Source: Choristoneura fumiferana (lineage: Eukaryota; Arthropoda; Insecta; Lepidoptera; Tortricidae). From it: a DNA stretch of 64,000 bases. Positions 44,138-54,308 of the stretch are shown piece after piece. Where the stretch lies: contig NC_133476.1 of NCBI RefSeq assembly GCF_025370935.1, positions 19,263,730 through 19,327,729 of the forward strand, in the 5' to 3' direction. Within the stretch, counting starts at the first letter, position 1. Every line of letters starts with the position of its first letter. The notes below the pieces were generated by a model. The model was not told the origin of the DNA, ran no database searches, and saw only the letters and a list, made by a program, of their open reading frames with translations. Made by a program: the position numbers and the translations under genes.

Positions 44138-44734
44138 ACTCGTACTGAATATAGTTATTATAAAACTTGAAATCTATATTCCCATACGAAGTAAGCACGA
44201 CCTCAAGCCAATATTTTATCTATGTATAGCTAAATCTCTACATCATTTCAATTACTAAATCGTTACACTAAACGCTTCAATTTATCTCGAATCAAAATGT
44301 TTACAATTTATTATGATAATTCTATCCATATCAAAGTAATATCGAGCATCAATTCGAATCTAATCAGCTCTATAATTTAAACGTTCGTTGTTATTAATAA
44401 TTCATAGCTTATACAACTGCAATTTCTCTTAATTTAACTATACTGCGGTATTTAAAATGCATTTTGCATAAACAGGCGATTCGACACGTTAACTTACACA
44501 TAACATTAAAATAAAATAATTTACAATTGTAATTTAGTATTTGCCTCAAAGGGTGTTTGGTAAAAAAAATATCACCTTGAAAAATTGGTACAAAATAATG
44601 TTTGCACCTTCCTAGATCAATCGTAAAAAACACGAAATTTCAGCATACGCACTAGCACTAGGTAACACTCAGTTTGTAAATGTCAATATTAGGCCGTTCC
44701 AAGGTCACTTTTGTATCACTAAGTCTATCGAGAG
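44138..44734. other. Intergenic, no gene recognised
   Basis: AT-rich, without recognisable features. Confidence 0.4.
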
Positions 44735-44900
44735 TTCCCGATGTTGCCAGCGCTTGACCGACCAGCACGCGTCCTCACTCCTGGAGGGCCGACCCCTTAC
44801 TGACTACAGCAACTCCGGCTCTCAGTGCGCTCACCCGTTCCACGCTCCCTCATTTTGGAGGGCGCAACTTATTTGGCCTCTTTGTTGTCCCAAACAGAGG
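44735..44900 (+). promoter_or_regulatory. GC-rich candidate promoter/first exon
   Basis: A GC-rich island of about 160 bases in AT-rich DNA, with TCAGT (initiator-like, 44822) and ending AAACAGAG/GTAAAT, a reasonable splice donor. No TATA box and no open frame of note. Inference only. Confidence 0.35.
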
Positions 44901-45194
44901 TAAATTATTACGGTTTTGCGATAACATAATAGAATGCTGCACTAAATATAATCGAAAGGATAACGGTTTTTACTAGCGCTCTAAATATTGAATTCCCTCG
45001 TCCGTATTTCATGAAAAGGTGGCGGTAAATTTGGTGGTTATTTTTTTCTAATATGGTAACCCCAAGGCCCTGCGTCTATAACGCGGTTCAGAATATATGA
45101 CGTGAGAAAGAAATAAAGCTTACCTATCTTCTCATTATCTATGGATGACTCTTCGTATAAATACGTAGTCTGGGCAAATATTTGAATGCACAAT
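44901..45194. other. Intergenic, no gene recognised
   Basis: Nothing supportable beyond a poly-T run. Confidence 0.35.
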
Positions 45195-45515
45195 GCAAAT
45201 GTCTCTTCTCGAGTTTGGACATTTAATATAGACTTGAGTATGTATTTATCTTTATAAGTATGTTTATCCGTTGACTAGTACCTCAGCCTACTATATGTCT
45301 CTAATCCCAGCGGCAGAACTTTTGGGATTTTATCTCGACCCCGTGGAAATATCGAAACGAAAAGTAGCCTATGTATTATCCCAGTTGTTCAACTACCTAC
45401 ATACCAAATTTAATACAAATCCATCCAGCCGTTTTAGCGTGATGGAGTAACAAACACACATACGTACGCACACACAAATTTTCGCGTTTACTCGTATAAT
45501 ATTAGTACCTAGGAC
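45195..45515 (+). repeat. SINE body fragment joined to moth interspersed repeat
   Basis: 45200-45288 matches the SINE body (GACATTTAATATAGACTTGAGTATG, GTTTATCCGTTGACTAGTACC). From 45295, TTTTATCTCGACCCCGTGGAAATATCG...CCAGCCGTTTTAGCGTGATGG matches the family at 9510-9770, ending TATAATATTAGTA. Confidence 0.65.
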
Positions 45516-46811
45516 TTTGTCACTTTGAAGTCAAAATGTCAGTGGAAGTGTCACAAAAAATAGTAAAGCTTAACCTAATAATGCTTAGCACAATGTAATC
45601 AGTCCTGGGATTCGATTTGTAGCATTCGAACATGGCGGATGTAGACAATATCAATTTTTTTTCTGTTTATTTGGCAAGTTGAAGTATAATTTTGATAGTG
45701 TTTTATGCGGCGATTAACCTTAACAGTGAACAATGATCACAAAATTCTATATTGCTCTCGCGTCTGTCATTTTTTAATGCGCAAGTTTTCTCCGCGTGGT
45801 CAGTGGAATTTTAATATCAAGTTGCAAAAACTACAATCACCGCACAACATCTCTCTCAAAGAGAGAACTTTGACACTGGCGAAATTGTCCTATTAATTAG
45901 GACAGAAAAGCCATATTTTAAAAGAGAAGAAGAAGAACCTTATCTTTGTAGTTTCATAGATACAGAGGAATTCCCAGTTTATTTAGCTGTTTTATAACAT
46001 AGATCGTAGGTAGTGACAATTAATATTCATGTGCAATTTAATTTTGTATTTTGATATATTGAATATTCTTATCAGATGTAACACAATTAAGACGAAATGT
46101 ACAGTCGAACCATTTGATTCCTGACCCACCGTAGAACGCTCTCACAGTACTTAAATGTCCTAACAAATTCCCTTGTCAAGGTATGCGATGTCACGATGAC
46201 TTTTTCCACGAAAAGGTTCCATGCACATTGGGTCACAATTCAGTTGGTTTGATAGTACATGTCCTGTTCTGAGCAAATAAATATTTTTCTCTCTATTTCT
46301 TTCCTAGCTCGACTGTACATTTTAAAAATATAGTTGCGCAGTGCACGTGTTAGCAAAACTGTCTGCTCTTTCTTGTAAATATTTTCCCTCCAGCGAACCA
46401 TTCAACCAGCCGCATAGACATGTCAATGATATGAAGAAATGTGTGCTTAATGGACGTCCCGCAATTTGCGGCGTATTGAGAGTCGCGCTTACGGGTATGT
46501 GGACTGGAGCGGTTTACCTGTGAACAAAATAGTATCGTTAAAGTATGCATTGTAGAGTCATACTATTATTTATTGTAGGAGAAGTGAAATTGGTTTTTGT
46601 TAAATAACCGGCTAAGTGCGAATCGAGTCGCGCACCGAGGTTTCCGTACTAATTGTAGATCTATAAATGTCCAGTGATAGTAGAGCCTAATCCTAAGTAA
46701 TTTATTGAATCAGGTGTTTAATTGAATTAAAAACGTTACTTTGGTCACCTCACATTGCGACCTTATGCTAACATAGTCTAGGCTGAAAAAGCTTAGTAAC
46801 ATCTGAGCTTA
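45516..46811. other. Intergenic with a small repeat fragment
   Basis: 46605-46655 (CCGGCTAAGTGCGAATCGAGTCGCGCACCGAGG) is a piece of a widespread moth repeat. The stretch 46340-46520 is less AT-rich, without recognisable coding. Confidence 0.4.
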
Positions 46812-47062
46812 GCAGGTGGTAGGACCTTGTGCAAGGTCCACCCGGATTGCTACCACCATCTTGCTCGCTAATCCTGCCGTGAAGCAGCAGTGCTTGCACT
46901 GTTGTGTTTCGGCGTGGAGAGTAAGACAGCCGGTGAAATTACTGGCACTTGAGGTATTCCATCTTAGGCCACCCCTGGTGTTGCAGATGTTTATGGGCGG
47001 TGGTGATCTCTTACCATCAGGAGACCCACTTGCTCGTTTGCCATCCAGTCGAAGATAAAAAA
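46812..47062 (+). repeat. Retroelement 3' fragment (CATCCAGTCGAA tail), copy 1
   Basis: GCAGGTGGTAGGACCTTGTGCAAGGTCC, GTGTTTCGGCGTGGAGAGTAAGACAGCCGG, and the end CTCGTTTGCCATCCAGTCGAAGATAAAAAA. A shorter copy lies at 54118-54308. The A-rich terminus suggests a LINE or SINE tail. Confidence 0.75.
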
Positions 47063-47153
47063 GGAACATCTGAGCTAGTAACTTATTTATAATTTCCGCT
47101 TTTGCCTCGACGTATCGTCAAATGAAAATTTCATTATAACCACAGGCCAATAT

Positions 47154-47476
47154 ACCGGGTGCGCCCTGTAACAGGAGCAAAAAGTTAAAACCCAGGTTCT
47201 GCTACTCAAATGCTACTTACTTGACTTGTACAACTTTCAAAAATTAAGTAATTATACCATTATATTTATTTCAAACGAATTGAATGGTATTTTCAATGTA
47301 CGCCATCCAATAACCTAACTAAATGACATCGCCGCATCGCATCACGTAACAGAACGACGGATTTTGCAATACATTGCTTGTCCAATTAAACTGTAAACTA
47401 TAATAAAAATCAGCACAGGATATAGCGCGAAAGCTGTGGTTTAATTTTTTTGCTCCTGTTCTAGGGCCCACCCGGT
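47154..47476. mobile_element. Foldback element, ACCGGGTG/CACCCGGT ends, copy 2
   Basis: ACCGGGTGCGCCCTGTAACAGGAGC...AAGTTAAAACC is mirrored by GGTTTAATTTTTTTGCTCCTGTTCTAGGGCCCACCCGGT. Same family as 38165-38490, interior strongly diverged. Confidence 0.8.
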
Positions 47477-48010
47477 AAATGCGAAAGTATGCCTGTCTCT
47501 CTGATGTACCTGTGATACCCTTCATGCTGCCAGGTGTTCATGGAGGGCTGTTTTTAGCCCGAAAAAAATGCCTGATTCCCGTGGGATAGCGATTAAAAAA
47601 TTTACTGCAGAGGAAGTCGCGGGAAAAAGCTAGTGATAACATAAATATTAACTATTCACTTCCAATTATTTGGTGTGTATAGACCATAAATGATTGTTTT
47701 GACCTTTCTCTGAATCAAATATCAATTACTTATTCAAACGATGCGTAATGAATGGACATGTAGGTAATTGGAGCAGAACAAATTCAGAAAAAGGCATTAA
47801 GTCTCCCCAATAAATTTGATTGAAAATGAACCGTGGATGACACGACATTAAGTATAAAGTCGAATCGGGTTGCGTGTTTAGTGTCAGTAAAGTAAAACTT
47901 GTGACATGTGCGATGCAGACAGAAATAGACAGCTGTTGTAAGACCCCCGCGTAGCGTCAGCAGCAAAATACAAACATACGTATTTGGCATCTATAAGTGT
48001 AAGACGATTC
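47477..48010. other. Intergenic, repeat debris
   Basis: GATTCCCGTGGGATAGCG...GAAGTCGCGGGAAAAAGCTAGTG (47574-47634) is a short fragment of the ACAGCTAGTA-ended family. No gene. Confidence 0.4.
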
Positions 48011-48190
48011 TTTACAATACAATACAATGACTCTTTATTGTACACCAGAAATAGTAAGCGATACAGGAAACAGGTACACAGTGAGAAAATTACAAGGTAA
48101 GCAATAGACGGCCATATCGCTTAAGAGCGATCTCTTCCAGGCAAACTTTTTTACAGAAAGAAGGAGGGACTAGTTTACAGCAGGTGGTAC
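48011..48190 (-). repeat. LINE 3' end, minus strand
   Basis: Read in reverse, GCCTGGAAGAGATCGCTCTTAAGCGATATGGCC, then GTACAATAAAGAGTCATTGTATTGTATTG: a LINE tail widespread in moths. 5'-truncated. Confidence 0.7.
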
Positions 48191-48424
48191 ATCAACCATA
48201 GATCATAATAGTAAAACTCAACAAAAATACATCTACACATACATATATCGTACAAATAGTACACGTCTTAATTAAATATAGGCAGTGGGATAAACAGCAA
48301 CATATAAATAAATAAATAAACTATGATAAAATCAATCATTACAAGATGACAGATAGTGCTCCTTAAGCATAGATTTAAAGAGTTCTTTAATTGCTGATGA
48401 TCTGATACTTTGGATAGTTTAAAT
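48191..48424. other. AT-rich spacer between LINE tail and SINE
   Basis: Nothing recognisable apart from short A-rich runs. Confidence 0.35.
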
Positions 48425-48542
48425 AATGGTTAAAGAACATGACTATGAAGAATGTGGTCCCGGGTTCGATTCCAGTTGAGGCACATATACATAAGTACGG
48501 AAATTGCGAAACGTTGCTATCGAGACTTGGATGTTTAAGTAT
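48425..48542 (+). mobile_element. SINE interrupted by foldback element FB
   Basis: GGTTAAAGAACATGACTATGAAG (box A) and GGTCCCGGGTTCGATTCC (box B) identify the main SINE family. It is cut at AAGTAT (48537-48542) and appears to resume at 49207 (AAGTATGTTTAAATC). Confidence 0.7.
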
Positions 48543-49206
48543 TTTCATCTCTCCTGTTCGGAAAGTTTAATTTTCATGGTTAGATATCCGGGTGGAAAAT
48601 TGCGTTTTCATCTCTAGGGTGGAAAGTATTTTTTTTTAATTTTTCGATTAGCCACGGAGTCGCAGATAATTGAGTTACGTCAATGATCCTTTTTTTTACG
48701 TTTCGACATGGCCATCTAGATGCACGTCGTGACCATGGAGCTTATTATACAACACTTGAGGTTGAACGCCGAACATCCGTTTGAAACAAGAAATTTGATT
48801 TTTATTACGTCACGAACATATTCCATCTCTTTCTTTAGTTAGGTTAAGAAAGAGATGGAAGTCATTCGTGAAATGTGAAAGAAAGAGATGGAATATATAA
48901 ATAAGTAATAAAGGTCAAACCTCCAGTTTTGTCTATAAGCTCCTTGGTCGTGATATAGTCGGCTGTGACAAGTGGCCAGGTCGAAAGGGCCGTTGGAGGT
49001 TGGATATGAGTAAATTCAATTTATTATTATTCTCATTTTTTTTGTAGTATTTTACTTTCTCACAGTCGAAATGAAAAGTAGAGTATCTAACTCGGGTAAA
49101 ATTACTCATTTCCCCTAGATCTATTGGCGCTCTCGCTTCGTTCGACCGCCAGAAATATCTCGGGTAAAATGGGTCACTTTCCACCCTTGGTTATCAATCT
49201 ACTATC
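48543..49206. mobile_element. Foldback element FB, copy 3
   Basis: Begins TTTCATCTCTCCTGTTCGGAAAG and ends TTGGTTATCAATCTACTATC, colinear with copies 1 and 2 (inner hairpin arms, GAAAGAGATGGAA repeats). Flanked by the hexamer AAGTAT on both sides, consistent with a target duplication inside the SINE. It lacks the MITE nested in copy 1. Confidence 0.78.
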
Positions 49207-49212
49207 AAGTAT

Positions 49213-49769
49213 GTTTAAATCAAAAACCGGAAAAAACACAAACATTTCCGCTATTTCGCATTTATAACATAAGTAGGAAAATAGCATAAAAAACAGCACA
49301 TTTTTTCATGTTCATGTGTAAGCCCTGTTTGCTTTAATTTAATGAAATGACTGCTCCCTCACAAAATGCCATGTAATTAAATATCTTTGTTATTATAACA
49401 GTGGGGTGCATGGACTAAAGTACTAGTGCAAACACGTCTAGACTTTAAGCTTCAAGGTTATGGACAAGGGGGATTAGAATAAAGGGAATATGATATCAAC
49501 TGTCATATTAAACAGTGTAAATTGATTCTCGATCCAAAATTATACGTCAAAGACGGCCTTAAAGTAAAGGGGCTAGACGTAGGTACTTTGCGTACGTACA
49601 ATAAATATTGTAGTCTACAGATATAAATTTATCACATTTCGTAATATTGACTGATCGTGTAGTTTATGAAGTAAGAAATTTATCTGGGGCACGGTAGTGC
49701 CCCCGCCAAGTCGAGCAAAACAAAAACAAAAGCACGGCCGTACCATACTTTTCTCGAAGCCATTCAGGC
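49213..49769. other. Intergenic, no gene recognised
   Basis: AT-rich. ATCTGGGGCACGGTAGTGCCCCCGCC near 49681 forms a short hairpin. No gene. Confidence 0.4.
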
Positions 49770-50287
49770 TATTTTCAACATTTATTTGTCAACAAAAAAT
49801 TACAGCATTACAGTTGAAAACCAATGCGCTGTAAAATTCAATTTACCTATACAAAAAATAATAGGTACACAAAAAGACATAAAATACACAAAAATTACAT
49901 ACCTACAAAACAATAAAATAATTAGGGATATATGAAAGTCGTCTTCATCGCTACCATAAGACGACGGAACACCACACCCTTCGGCCAGAAGTCGGAGCGC
50001 AGGAACACCTGCTGGTGCTTGGCAGGCACTTGGAGTCTAAATGAGCAGGACAGCTCTAGCTGGGCTCCCTGTAACCGGCCCTTTACCGCCTCGCGGACGT
50101 GCTCGAACACCTTCTCCGGCGTCATCTTCTTGTCCAACCGAGACAGGTAGATGTCCACCATCGGTACTGCAGCTTGGATACAGGACGACGCTGCAGGAAC
50201 GGTCCCACGCTGATTGCGATTGCGCTTTAGACGGTGTTTTCGATTTAAAATTGAAATGTAAGATTGAAAACCATCAGTATGGATCAT
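49770..50287 (-). pseudogene. Retroelement ORF1-like C-terminal fragment with 3' UTR
   Basis: A minus-strand frame of 121 codons (stop at 49922-49924) includes VDIYLSRLDKKMTPEKVFEH and SDFWPKGVVFRR, the pattern at the C-terminus of ORF1/gag-like proteins of insect non-LTR retrotransposons (a DxYxSRL segment, then FRxxVP and DxWPxGVxxRR). A 3' region follows with AATAAA (plus 49781-49786). A second copy of the last about 23 codons and the same 3' UTR occurs on the plus strand at 53613-53790, which shows this is a dispersed element and not a host gene. The first 30 or so residues may be chance read-through beyond the 5' truncation. Confidence 0.65.
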
Positions 50288-50589
50288 ATTGATGGGTCGC
50301 AGTAAGTAATAATTGCACTTCTAGCCCTCGCCTAACAATTGAATTGGCAATAACGCTCTAAATGCAGATATGACATTTTAATAACGTCGATTTTAATTTG
50401 TTTTGTTCTTGTTCTGCGTTCGATTGTGAGCAGTAAACGCCTAGTAATAGGGGTGTCAGTTGATGTGTCCATTTTTAAGCGTTGAAATTTAGTATTTGGA
50501 TGTACTTAGTAGTATACTCGTTGTTGTAATGAAGTTGATGAGGATGAGACTAGGAAATGGCTGCTTCTTAAAGGGCAAAGAAAAAATTA
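50288..50589. other. Intergenic, no gene recognised
   Basis: Nothing supportable. Confidence 0.35.
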
Positions 50590-50930
50590 AATTAATTTTT
50601 AGGGTTCTGTAGCTAAAATGGCAAAAATGGAACTCATATTTACGCCATGTTCGTTTGTTTGTCCGTTCGTCTGTTTGTCTGTCATGTCCGTACGACCGCG
50701 GCTTAACGAAATTATCAATGCTAGAAAGCTGTAATTTTGCATGGATATATAAAGCAATTATGCCGAAAAGTGGTAAAATAAAACGTAGGAAAAAAAACTT
50801 CCCTAGTTTGTGCAGCTTCACGATAGGTACCTTTACGTCACCAGCTAATGGTAAATTTCAAATGTGATTTTGCATCGGGCTCGAACCCACACCTCTGCTT
50901 GGGAGGCCGTAGGCTACCACAACATTCTCT
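50590..50930 (+). repeat. Moth interspersed repeat fragments
   Basis: TTTTTAGGGTTCTGTAGCTAAAATGGCAAAAATGGAAC, repeated TGTCCGTTCGTCTGTTTGTCTG and GCTAGAAAGCTGTAATTTTGCA mark a very common moth repeat. 50865-50930 (CGGGCTCGAACCCACACCTC...GGAGGCCGTAGGCTACCAC) is a tRNA-like or repeat segment of another family. Confidence 0.7.
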
Positions 50931-52510
50931 CATGTGGCTCAAAAAGCTTGTAATTTAGCAAATAGTTGCGTATAACCTGCGAATGGCCGCCATTCTGAAC
51001 ATTCGGCTGGATCGTAATTCCTTGCGCAGCTCTACCGTCCGTTTGCTATCAGACGTCAGAAACATCAGCCTATTTGATGTTACAGGAAACGCTGTAGATA
51101 ATGATAAAGTTAATATTAAATTACCAGTGAGGTATTAGTAATTTTCACCAATGGTTAATGTACAGTCAGTCACCTGCATTAAATTCCGTCACAACGGAGC
51201 GTGCAAAAATATGTGATACGTCCTACTGGCCCGAGAAAGAGAGTCGTATCAGATATTTTATGCACACTTTGTTGTCTCTTATTGTCATATTGATGCTGAT
51301 GGACCAAAATAATAATTGGATTTAAGAACCTTTTCCAGGCATAGTGCACCTAGTGACCACAAATGTACACAATTATTCGACCTTGCTACATTTACAATAT
51401 GGTACAAAATCAATTGAAGTCATTAAAAATTATAATTGTTTTAAAATTAATCCCTCATAGGTAAAACAAGGTAAAACTTTGATTCATTTTGTACTAGCTT
51501 ACCTAAATTAGCGGAGCCTGGAAAAGGATAACAAACGTAGCCGCATTGTCCTGTACATAGTTATAAAAGGAATCACGTGGCGACCGTGTACCTACTCTAT
51601 ATTACTGTACACAATTAATATGTTCTCATTATATTTCACGTTTTGGCTGGCGCTCCTTTGCGCGAATGCATACATGTACATACATAGGTGTTTTTACAAA
51701 GTTTGACGCTTGTCTACTAATTAGTCTTGAGATAAGATACACTGGATTTTAAACATACTTCATAATGAGCAGTGAATCCATAAATTATATTAAAAATATT
51801 TTTTTTATGATGCTCACGTGTAAATTACCATAATGGCATTTATGCACGCTGTTTTCACTAATTTCACTTTTACCAAGCGAACTGCCCAGTTGAAGTTGAA
51901 AAGTTCTTTGTTGCAGCCAATGTCGCGATACCAACAGTTATAAAGTAACGAGTTTTTTTTGGAAAATTTGACGCCGAAGTACAAATGCAACTACTTTAAT
52001 GAAAGCTAGTGATGTGAGATACACCTTTGGCCTCATTTGCACTTTTCACCAGGTGGGTGGGGGCCAATCACCAGTTTTATGTAAAAATAAACGCTTGTCC
52101 ACACGCTCGTTTTGACCGCCAGTGCAAGGCCTGCTCGACCGGACCGTGTCGGTAAGTCGGACCGTTTGATGGATCGGCCGGTTTACTGCCGCCGGTAATG
52201 AGCCCGGTAATCGGACCGGGCTTTATCTCGATGCCTGATGGATGCTGCGAGGAAAATGTTTGCGTGTTTAGATTTGTTCTACGTTAGTAACATATGAAAA
52301 AGGCACAACATACAGTCGTGTTACAACTAAATCGCGGACCAAGGTGGAACCTTCTTCCTGGTGCGTTAAAAACGACTGTGCTGAATTGCATGACTAAACC
52401 TAGCGGTTGAGTTGAGATTTTTTATTTAACACACATACACAAACTTTCAAACATACAAACAAAATTAGTAGGATAGGGTAGGATGAGTTTGAATCAATAC
52501 TACTAAATAC
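50931..52510. other. Intergenic; repeat at 51165-51285, GC-rich patch 52085-52250
   Basis: ACAACGGAGCGTGCAAAAATATGTGATACG...TCGTATCAGATATTTTATGCACAC (51190-51270) is a small foldback related to 22343. 52085-52250 is rich in CGG and GCCGG motifs but shows no coding frame. Confidence 0.4.
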
Positions 52511-52647
52511 CAGTCAGTCCGTATCGTCAAACGCACTGACGTTACGATCGCATTTAACATCTCTTTCTATCCTCCTCTCCTACCAAATGATAAAAAGAAG
52601 TGGTGAAAAAGATTGTGATTCCAAGTGCGTTGGACAATAAGGCCCAG
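52511..52647. mobile_element. MITE related to the element ending at 37128 (inverse orientation)
   Basis: The reverse complement reads CTGGGCCTTATTGTCCAACGCAC...AATCTTTTTCACCACTTC...GATAGAAAGAGATG...ACGATACGGACTG, colinear with 36999-37128. Confidence 0.65.
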
Positions 52648-53612
52648 TTCCCCGGTATCACAGGTCAGTTTAATTTGTATACGACTTAAGTGTAAGTAGA
52701 TGCGGAAGAACTTGTAATCACAATAACTGTGAAGTGTTTCATTCGAATATATACCTAACTCACAATTCTCTCATTCTCCGGGACTCCTGACTGACTCATA
52801 GAATTGTTCAGTCCATGCTATTGGCTGTACCAAAAAAGTAAATATTCTAATCATGTTTCAACGAATAAAAACCACTTTAAGTGGGTTTGGTTCAAATTAC
52901 TCGACGTTTTAACCAATATCGTGTCTCTCTTGTCACTATAGAGACAGAGTTATTTCGGATACGACGATACAAGGGGAGAATTAAGCAAGATATAGTTTAG
53001 TTGGAGATTTACTTTTGCTCGTAAATTTTGCGTTCTGCGGTAATTACAGAGAATATTAGAATAAAACTTTTACTAATTGTTTTATCAGTTCAACATACTA
53101 TCCACACAAAAAAAAAGTTCATTCGGTCTTCCAAAAGAGGATCAAAGTTAAGTATAATTACAACGTTATTCAAAAGGAATAGTGCCTAATAAAATACTAA
53201 ACTATTATTTCGAAAATTATACCTACACGAACAAATACATACGTAAATGAGAATTAAAATTTTAAAACAATAGTGCAACAGCAAATTATGTAAAAAAAAT
53301 ACACAATCCGCATACAAATTGTACCTACCGCTGCCACCGGTTTCAAATATCTGCACTCGCAGACAGAAGTTAAGACAAACTTATCTCTCTCTTCAAAGCA
53401 GCGCTACACGTAAAGAAATATCTCAGTAATGTACTTAAATAAAAGCGAATACTCAGTCAGTCTACACACAAAAATAAGTTTGTCTTACCTATGATCGTCA
53501 TACTTAGGATGTTCTTAGAAAAATTTTGGTGCCTTTTTGTCTAATAATTATACTCCCTACGCTTGGTATTTAAGAGTAGAAAATGGGAAGGGCTTAATAT
53601 AACTCCGATTTC
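52648..53612. other. Intergenic, no gene recognised
   Basis: AT-rich, without recognisable features. Confidence 0.4.
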
Positions 53613-53790
53613 TGGCCGGAGGGCGTGGTCTTCCGTCGCTTTAGGGAAGCAAGGATAAAAAACCATAAATAACTTGTTTTTTGTTTTTAATGTCTTTTTT
53701 GTGTTTTTTTGTAAGTATAATTTGAATTTTACAGCGCATTGGTTTTACTGTAATGCTTTAATTTTTTATTTTCAAATAAATAAATAAACA
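53613..53790 (+). pseudogene. Retroelement ORF1-like terminus, second copy
   Basis: The frame SDFWPEGVVFRRFREARIKN ends at a TAA, followed by TTTTACAGCGCATTGGTTTTACTGTAATGC and CAAATAAATAAATAAA, the same 3' UTR as the minus-strand copy at 49770-49921. Upstream coding is missing. Confidence 0.7.
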
Positions 53791-53811
53791 ATTAAATGAT
53801 TTATTGTATAT

Positions 53812-54115
53812 TCAATTCAATTAAAATTCAATTCAATTCAATTTTATTTCCATAACAATACATATTGTGTTGGAGATTAAAAACTATTGCATATAGCCTC
53901 TTTTTAAATCTAAATCTAAACAACTGAGGAAACTGGTAGAACATATTTCTTACAACTAATTTAAACTATCATTAATAAAATCATTTATATCATAAAAACA
54001 TTTACTTAACAAATAAACCCTGAGTCGTCTTTTGAACAATTTAACGCAATTTATGGACTTTAAGTCAGTAGGAAGGCTATTGTACAATTTTACTGTTTGG
54101 TTTCTATAGCTTGTT
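53812..54115 (-). pseudogene. LINE reverse-transcriptase C-terminus and tail (CR1/Jockey-like)
   Basis: The minus-strand frame ending at 53956 reads SYRNQTVKLYNSLPTDLKSI, then CVKLFKRRLRVYLLSKCFYD and a short tail to stop, the typical C-terminus of CR1/Jockey-group polymerases (xxWNSLPxxIKxxxxxxxFKxxLKxxL...CFYxxxxF). The 3' UTR continues to a repeated TTGAA tail at about 53812-53850. The upstream part is replaced by the repeat at 54118. Confidence 0.75.
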
Positions 54116-54117
54116 GT

Positions 54118-54308
54118 GTTGTTGTGTTTCGGCGTGGAGAGTAAGACAGCCGGTGAAATACTGGCACTTGAGGTATCCCATCTTAGGCCTCTAGGTTGGC
54201 AACGTATCTGCAATACCCTTGGTTTTGCAGATGTTTATGGGCGTTGGTGATCTCTTACCATCAAGAGATCCACTTGCTCGTTTGCCATCCAGTCGAATAA
54301 AAAAAAAG
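54118..54308 (+). repeat. Retroelement 3' fragment (CATCCAGTCGAA tail), copy 2
   Basis: GTGTTTCGGCGTGGAGAGTAAGACAGCC...CTCGTTTGCCATCCAGTCGAATAAAAAAAA matches 46912-47062. Its opposite orientation to the adjoining LINE fragment suggests an insertion or rearranged junction. Confidence 0.75.

Noticed and set aside
46809..47069. Overlapping 80- and 86-codon frames as genes
   Set aside because: The sequence is a dispersed retroelement 3' fragment with a second copy at 54118-54308.
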